The position numbers and the translations under genes were made by a program. A stretch of DNA of 7,663 bases. Source: JANXXV01 sp038230275. GTDB taxonomy: Bacteria > Acidobacteriota > Terriglobia > Bryobacterales > Bryobacteraceae. The stretch spans positions 1-7,663 of the forward strand of contig JBBRNO010000214.1 in assembly GCA_038230275.1 (NCBI GenBank), read 5' to 3'. This document shows positions 6,702 through 7,663 of the stretch, one piece after another (the stretch's first letter is position 1; every line of letters begins with the position of its first letter). The notes below the pieces were generated by a model. That model did no database searches. It worked only from the letters and a program-made list of their open reading frames with translations, and was not told where the DNA came from.

Positions 6702-6723
6702 CGTTTTCCTCGTCCAACGGGCC

Positions 6724-7533
6724 ATGAGACTTTCCATCATGGCCATAGCGACACTCGCGGCCGGCCTTTGCGCCCACGCCCAGATGCAGGACAACCAGGA
6801 TCGCCAGCTAAGTTGCGGCCAGCAAAATCAGGGGCGCGGCGATAAAACGGCCAGACACTGTGAAATTAGGGAGCAAACGCTGCCCGCCACCGGCAGAATC
6901 ACCGTGGACGGCGGCCAGAACGGAGGCGTTTCCGTAAAGGGCTGGCTCCGCAACGACGTGTTGGTTCGCGCCCGGATTGACGCCAGTGCACCCACGTTTA
7001 GCGAAGCCGGCGCCATCTCGCAGCAGATCTTCGTCAGCGCTGCGGGAGGCCAAATCAGCGCCAATGGGCCCCAAACCGGTAATGACCGCTCCTGGGCTGT
7101 CTCGTATGAAATTTTCGTCCCGCGGCAAACCGCCGTTTCGCTCAAAGCCCACAACGGAGGAATCGCTATCTCCGATGTCCGCGGCACCATCGAGTTTGAC
7201 ACCGTCAACGGCGGGACTAAACTGAATCGGCTGGCCGGAACGGTGCATGACAAAACCGTGAACGGCGGCCTCTCGGTAGAACTCGCTGGCGACCGCTGGG
7301 ACGGCACCGAATTCGATGCCACCACCACCAACGGTGGCGTAAACATCGTGATTCCCGCGAACTATTCCGCGCGGCTTGAAACCGCAACAGTTAACGGGCA
7401 TATCAACGTCGATTTCCCGATAACCGTATCAGGAAAGTTCAACCGCGAGTTGTCCATGAATCTCGGCAATGGCGGTCCGCTGGTTCGCGCAGTAACCACA
7501 AACGGCGGTGTCAATGTGAAACGCAAGACGTAA
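6724..7533 (+). CDS. Secreted DUF4097-type beta-solenoid protein
   Basis: This 269-residue protein starts at ATG 6724. The frame stays open for 203 more codons upstream, but that part is antisense to the MutS-like gene and proline/arginine-rich, so I reject it. A signal peptide occupies residues 1-19 with AHA before Q20, a standard signal peptidase I site; the cysteine at 16 follows leucine, so a lipobox is unlikely. From about 58 on, the protein repeats short beta strands with NGG turns: N67, N144, N163, N180, N203, N224 (NGH), N249 and N260. The spacing is roughly 16-25 residues in the second half, as expected for a DUF4097/DUF4098 right-handed solenoid. C31 and C46 near the mature N-terminus could form a disulfide. 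Such proteins are exported and often called putative adhesins, but function is not established. The ribosome binding site is weak (ACGGG). It diverges from the MutS-like gene; no membrane anchor is seen. Confidence 0.82.
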   Translation: MRLSIMAIATLAAGLCAHAQMQDNQDRQLSCGQQNQGRGDKTARHCEIREQTLPATGRITVDGGQNGGVSVKGWLRNDVLVRARIDASAPTFSEAGAISQQIFVSAAGGQISANGPQTGNDRSWAVSYEIFVPRQTAVSLKAHNGGIAISDVRGTIEFDTVNGGTKLNRLAGTVHDKTVNGGLSVELAGDRWDGTEFDATTTNGGVNIVIPANYSARLETATVNGHINVDFPITVSGKFNRELSMNLGNGGPLVRAVTTNGGVNVKRKT

Positions 7534-7550
7534 AGAGCAAGACATAGAGG
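7523..7550. repeat. Degenerate 14-bp tandem repeat across the DUF4097 stop codon
   Basis: The unit GCAAGACGTAAAGA (7523-7536) is followed at once by GCAAGACATAGAGG (7537-7550). Eleven of 14 positions match, and all three differences are transitions. The first unit contains the TAA stop. It may be a relic of a small slippage duplication; no function is evident. Confidence 0.4.
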
Positions 7551-7559
7551 GACAAGTTT

Positions 7560-7565
7560 TATAAT
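7560..7565 (+). promoter_or_regulatory. Perfect TATAAT -10 box before the DUF3291 gene
   Basis: TATAAT at 7560-7565 matches the sigma-70 -10 consensus exactly. A weak -35 candidate, AAGACA (7539-7544, four of six matches to TTGACA), lies 15 bp upstream. Initiation about seven bases after the -10 would fall at roughly 7572-7574, on or next to the ATG at 7574, implying a leaderless or nearly leaderless mRNA. The box lies in a 40-bp gap, so the downstream gene may have its own promoter. Confidence 0.5.
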
Positions 7566-7573
7566 GGAAGTTC

Positions 7574-7663
7574 ATGGCTTCCACGTTCCAACTTGCGCAA
7601 GTCAACGTCGCGCGAATGCTCGCGCCGCTCACAGATCCTGTAATGGCTGGCTTCGTCGCCCGC
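7574..7663 (+). CDS. DUF3291 domain protein, N-terminal 30 codons only
   Basis: ATG at 7574 opens a frame that runs without a stop to the right edge (30 codons). The residues include LAQVNVARMLAPL and DPVMAGFVAR, which match the highly conserved N-terminus I know for DUF3291 proteins (small cytosolic proteins with a predicted ferredoxin-like alpha/beta fold, related in shape to antibiotic-biosynthesis monooxygenases, function unproven). There is no signal peptide. The only purine-rich site, GGAAG at 7566-7570, is just three bases from the start, too close for normal spacing, which agrees with the leaderless start suggested by the TATAAT box. Another ATG at 7564 is out of frame. The gene follows the DUF4097 gene by 40 bp on the same strand. 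The rest lies outside the window. Confidence 0.75.
   Translation, partial: MASTFQLAQVNVARMLAPLTDPVMAGFVAR

Noticed and set aside
6115..6723. A 203-codon upstream extension of the DUF4097 reading frame
   Set aside because: It is antisense to the MutS-like gene, rich in proline, arginine and serine, and would bury an obvious signal peptide that starts at 6724.
6671..6723. Sigma-70 promoters for the divergent MutS-like and DUF4097 genes
   Set aside because: On the minus strand TACACT lies just five bases before the MutS-like start with no -35 partner; nothing better is visible on the plus strand.
6808..7401. Minus-strand open frames of 172 and 197 codons
   Set aside because: They are shadows opposite the DUF4097 gene, caused by its NGG repeats and GC-rich third positions.
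1..7663. tRNA, rRNA, CRISPR, insertion sequence or prophage content
   Set aside because: No clover-leaf, regularly spaced repeat, transposase or terminal inverted repeat was seen; almost all of the window is explained by ordinary coding sequence.

Overview
The window is a gene-dense, moderately GC-rich bacterial chromosome segment. It carries eight protein-coding genes and no RNA gene, insertion sequence, CRISPR array or phage gene that I can see. Family content suggests an Acidobacteriota-like soil bacterium (Bryobacter/Solibacter type). The pointers are a secreted HEXXH peptidase with TPRs, a zinc-ribbon site-2 protease, a membrane-anchored MutS-like ATPase, a DUF4097 beta-solenoid protein and a DUF3291 protein. 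This placement rests on remembered family distributions, not on a marker gene. Four of the eight starts are TTG or GTG.

Layout. Positions 1-843 (minus) hold the N-terminal 281 codons of a DHH-family phosphoesterase; its C-terminus lies beyond the left edge. A 209-bp divergent intergenic region (844-1052) follows, with several short dyads. A tightly overlapping four-gene plus-strand operon spans 1053-4936: a secreted gluzincin-like peptidase with TPRs, a zinc-ribbon multipass membrane protein of unknown function, a zinc-ribbon/TPR site-2 protease (M50), and a Nudix hydrolase. Each junction is an overlap of 4-11 bp, so the four are probably co-transcribed and translationally coupled. A MutS-like membrane ATPase (6670-4916, minus) converges on the Nudix gene, and the two coding ends overlap by 21 bp. 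Divergent from it across only 53 bp is a secreted DUF4097 protein with repeated NGG motifs (6724-7533). Forty bases later a DUF3291 gene begins (7574) and runs off the right edge; a perfect TATAAT lies just before its start codon.

How the genes may fit together. The operon joins an exported metallopeptidase to an intramembrane metalloprotease, with a zinc-ribbon membrane protein between them, so a membrane proteolysis or envelope-maintenance role is the most economical guess. No anti-sigma factor or sigma factor is present in the window, so a classical regulated intramembrane proteolysis circuit is not shown. The DHH, Nudix and MutS-like proteins belong to nucleotide or nucleic-acid families, but nothing in the sequence ties them into one pathway. 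Most of the window looks like ordinary acidobacterial-type chromosome. The operon and the membrane-bound MutS homologue are its most interesting parts.
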